A stretch of 8,264 bases of DNA from Bacteroidota bacterium (GTDB taxonomy: Bacteria > Bacteroidota > Bacteroidia > Flavobacteriales > Weeksellaceae): positions 1 to 8,264 of the forward strand of contig JAEXJU010000140.1 of NCBI GenBank assembly GCA_023448955.1, written 5' to 3'. Shown one piece after another: positions 7,382 to 8,264 of this stretch. The first letter of the stretch is position 1; each line of letters begins with the position of its first letter. The notes below the pieces were generated by a model. It was not told the DNA's origin. It was given only the letters and a program-made list of their open reading frames with translations, and did no database searches. The position numbers and the translations under genes were made by a program.

Positions 7382-8264
7382 ATTTTATTAAAAACAAATT
7401 GATATGACTCTGCTGCGGCTTCTATTGAAAAAAATTGCTTTGCCTTCCCAGATATTATATTTTTATCGGCAAAGATAGACTTTTCTACAAAGTTATTTAT
7501 ACGAGTTTTCTGAGTTTCTAAACCTATTGAATGATCATATAAAAAGCAATCTTCAAAATTTTTCAGAATCTCTTCAGTATCTCCAATTTCTTTACTTGCA
7601 ATAACAGGTAAGCCACAGAGAAGATATTCGCCAAGCTTTATCGGAGCAACGCCCTGCATACTAAATGTAGGTTGTCTAAGCCCAAATGCAATATCTCCAG
7701 CATTAAGATAGAAGGACACCTTATCTGCCGGGACAGATTTTATGTAAACATCTTTTTGCAAACTATCAGAAAGGTTCTGTTTTGCAAATTCTACATTACC
7801 TGTAAGTATTAAAAACTTAGTTTTTTTTGTTTTACTATAATTTTGGAAAATCTGTAACATTTCAGAAAAGCAATATTGCGGACCTAGTGATCCGGCATAA
7901 ACAAACAATGTCGTATCTTTCTCTATCCCAAGGTCTTTTCTTGCATCAATCCTTAAAGTGTCATTAAAATTGAAAACATTTTTATCTCTTCCGTTAAAGA
8001 CAACCGAAAACTTTTCCTTGTATTGCTCTCCTATACTTTTGATATGAATATCAATTGCCTTCTGAGATCTTGTGATTACTGCATCGGCGGATTTTAAAAT
8101 TTTAGATTCAGCAGATTTCATGATTTTATATTGAAAAGAATCTCTTTTCAGCCCTGAAAAATCTATTCTTTCTTCTATAGGAAGTCCATCTGCATCGAAA
8201 ACCAATTTGAATTTTTTATTTCGAATTCTGTTTATCATCATTGCCGGAAAGGTACTTCTTGGCA
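7378..8264 (-). CDS. GT4-like glycosyltransferase (5' end cut by window edge)
   Basis: The reading frame is open to the right edge, leaving 294 visible residues. The ATG at 8241 is probably not the start: in-frame codons PRSTFPA precede it, and the visible protein begins in the middle of an acceptor domain. KLVFDADGLPIEERID (fragment 19-34) resembles the D-x-R-G-L/EE segment that lies roughly 100 residues into related enzymes. The donor domain begins at LFVYAGSLG (119-127) and includes FLILTGN (150-156). APIKLGEYLLCGLPVIAS (206-223) holds the K-x-x-E (K209/E212) of the variant donor-binding motif, and the first Glu of E-x7-E is absent. GDTEEIL (227-233) follows. It would transfer a sugar to a glycan precursor in the cytoplasm. 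It is the first visible gene of the operon and overlaps the epimerase gene by 4 nt (ATGA). Specificity cannot be read. Confidence 0.85.
   Translation of the reverse strand, partial: PRSTFPAMMINRIRNKKFKLVFDADGLPIEERIDFSGLKRDSFQYKIMKSAESKILKSADAVITRSQKAIDIHIKSIGEQYKEKFSVVFNGRDKNVFNFNDTLRIDARKDLGIEKDTTLFVYAGSLGPQYCFSEMLQIFQNYSKTKKTKFLILTGNVEFAKQNLSDSLQKDVYIKSVPADKVSFYLNAGDIAFGLRQPTFSMQGVAPIKLGEYLLCGLPVIASKEIGDTEEILKNFEDCFLYDHSIGLETQKTRINNFVEKSIFADKNIISGKAKQFFSIEAAAESYQFVFNKI

Larger units (their letters stand above)
1605..8264 (-). other. Surface-polysaccharide biosynthesis operon (downstream portion)
   Basis: Six co-directional genes with junctions of -4, +1, -4, -4 and +12 nt, no room for internal terminators, and a shared theme: three GT4 glycosyltransferases, one sugar-nucleotide epimerase and two polytopic membrane paralogues. 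This is the composition of an O-antigen, capsule or exopolysaccharide locus. The promoter and earlier genes lie beyond the right edge. Whether the product is capsule, lipopolysaccharide or a protein-linked glycan is not visible. Confidence 0.8.

Noticed and set aside
8239..8241. ATG at 8241 as the start of the right-most glycosyltransferase.
   Set aside because: The frame stays open to the edge, and about 100 residues of N-terminal acceptor domain would be missing, so the gene most likely begins outside the window.
1..8264. CRISPR arrays, insertion sequences, tRNA/rRNA genes, toxin-antitoxin or phage-defence genes.
   Set aside because: I saw no regularly spaced repeats, transposase motifs, RNA genes or defence-type domains; all coding space is explained by glycan, barrel and channel genes.

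Overview
The window is A+T-rich and every gene I can support lies on the minus strand. Several traits point to Bacteroidota, most likely a flavobacterium of the Chryseobacterium/Elizabethkingia kind. Shine-Dalgarno sequences are largely absent. A TTG-N21-TAnnTTTG promoter is present. There is a small secreted outer-membrane beta-barrel protein, and the glycosyltransferases and epimerase resemble those of Bacteroidota surface-glycan loci. The genus is an inference; no rRNA or other marker is present.

From right to left (the direction of transcription), 8264 to 1605 is the downstream part of a tightly packed surface-polysaccharide operon. Its genes are: a GT4 glycosyltransferase cut by the window edge; an NAD-dependent sugar-nucleotide epimerase resembling dTDP-L-rhamnose 4-epimerases; a second GT4 glycosyltransferase; two consecutive polytopic membrane proteins that are divergent paralogues of each other; and a CapM/PglA-like GT4 glycosyltransferase. 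Junctions are 4-nt overlaps (three), a 1-nt gap and a 12-nt gap, so the genes are almost certainly co-transcribed and translationally coupled. A weak hairpin followed by a T9 tract near 1562-1593 probably ends the unit. The cytoplasmic glycosyltransferases would build a repeat unit, the epimerase would supply a nucleotide sugar (possibly dTDP-6-deoxy-L-talose), and the membrane pair are the best candidates for a polymerase or another membrane step of glycan export. No flippase, initiating transferase or rmlABCD genes are visible; they would have to lie upstream or elsewhere.

Below 1503 the content changes to ordinary housekeeping genes: a small outer-membrane beta-barrel protein with a clear signal peptide, then an MscS-type mechanosensitive channel that runs off the left edge. 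A good intrinsic terminator lies between them, and a good flavobacterial promoter for the channel gene is embedded in the last codons of the barrel gene, so the hairpin would fall in the channel mRNA leader.

The most unusual element is the tandem pair of membrane-protein paralogues (2757-5011), which share a set of conserved motifs (GDAxxYW, PNLHFW-[ST]-S-x-x-GK-[DE], RPH, FRP, GIxxR) that I cannot assign to a characterised family.
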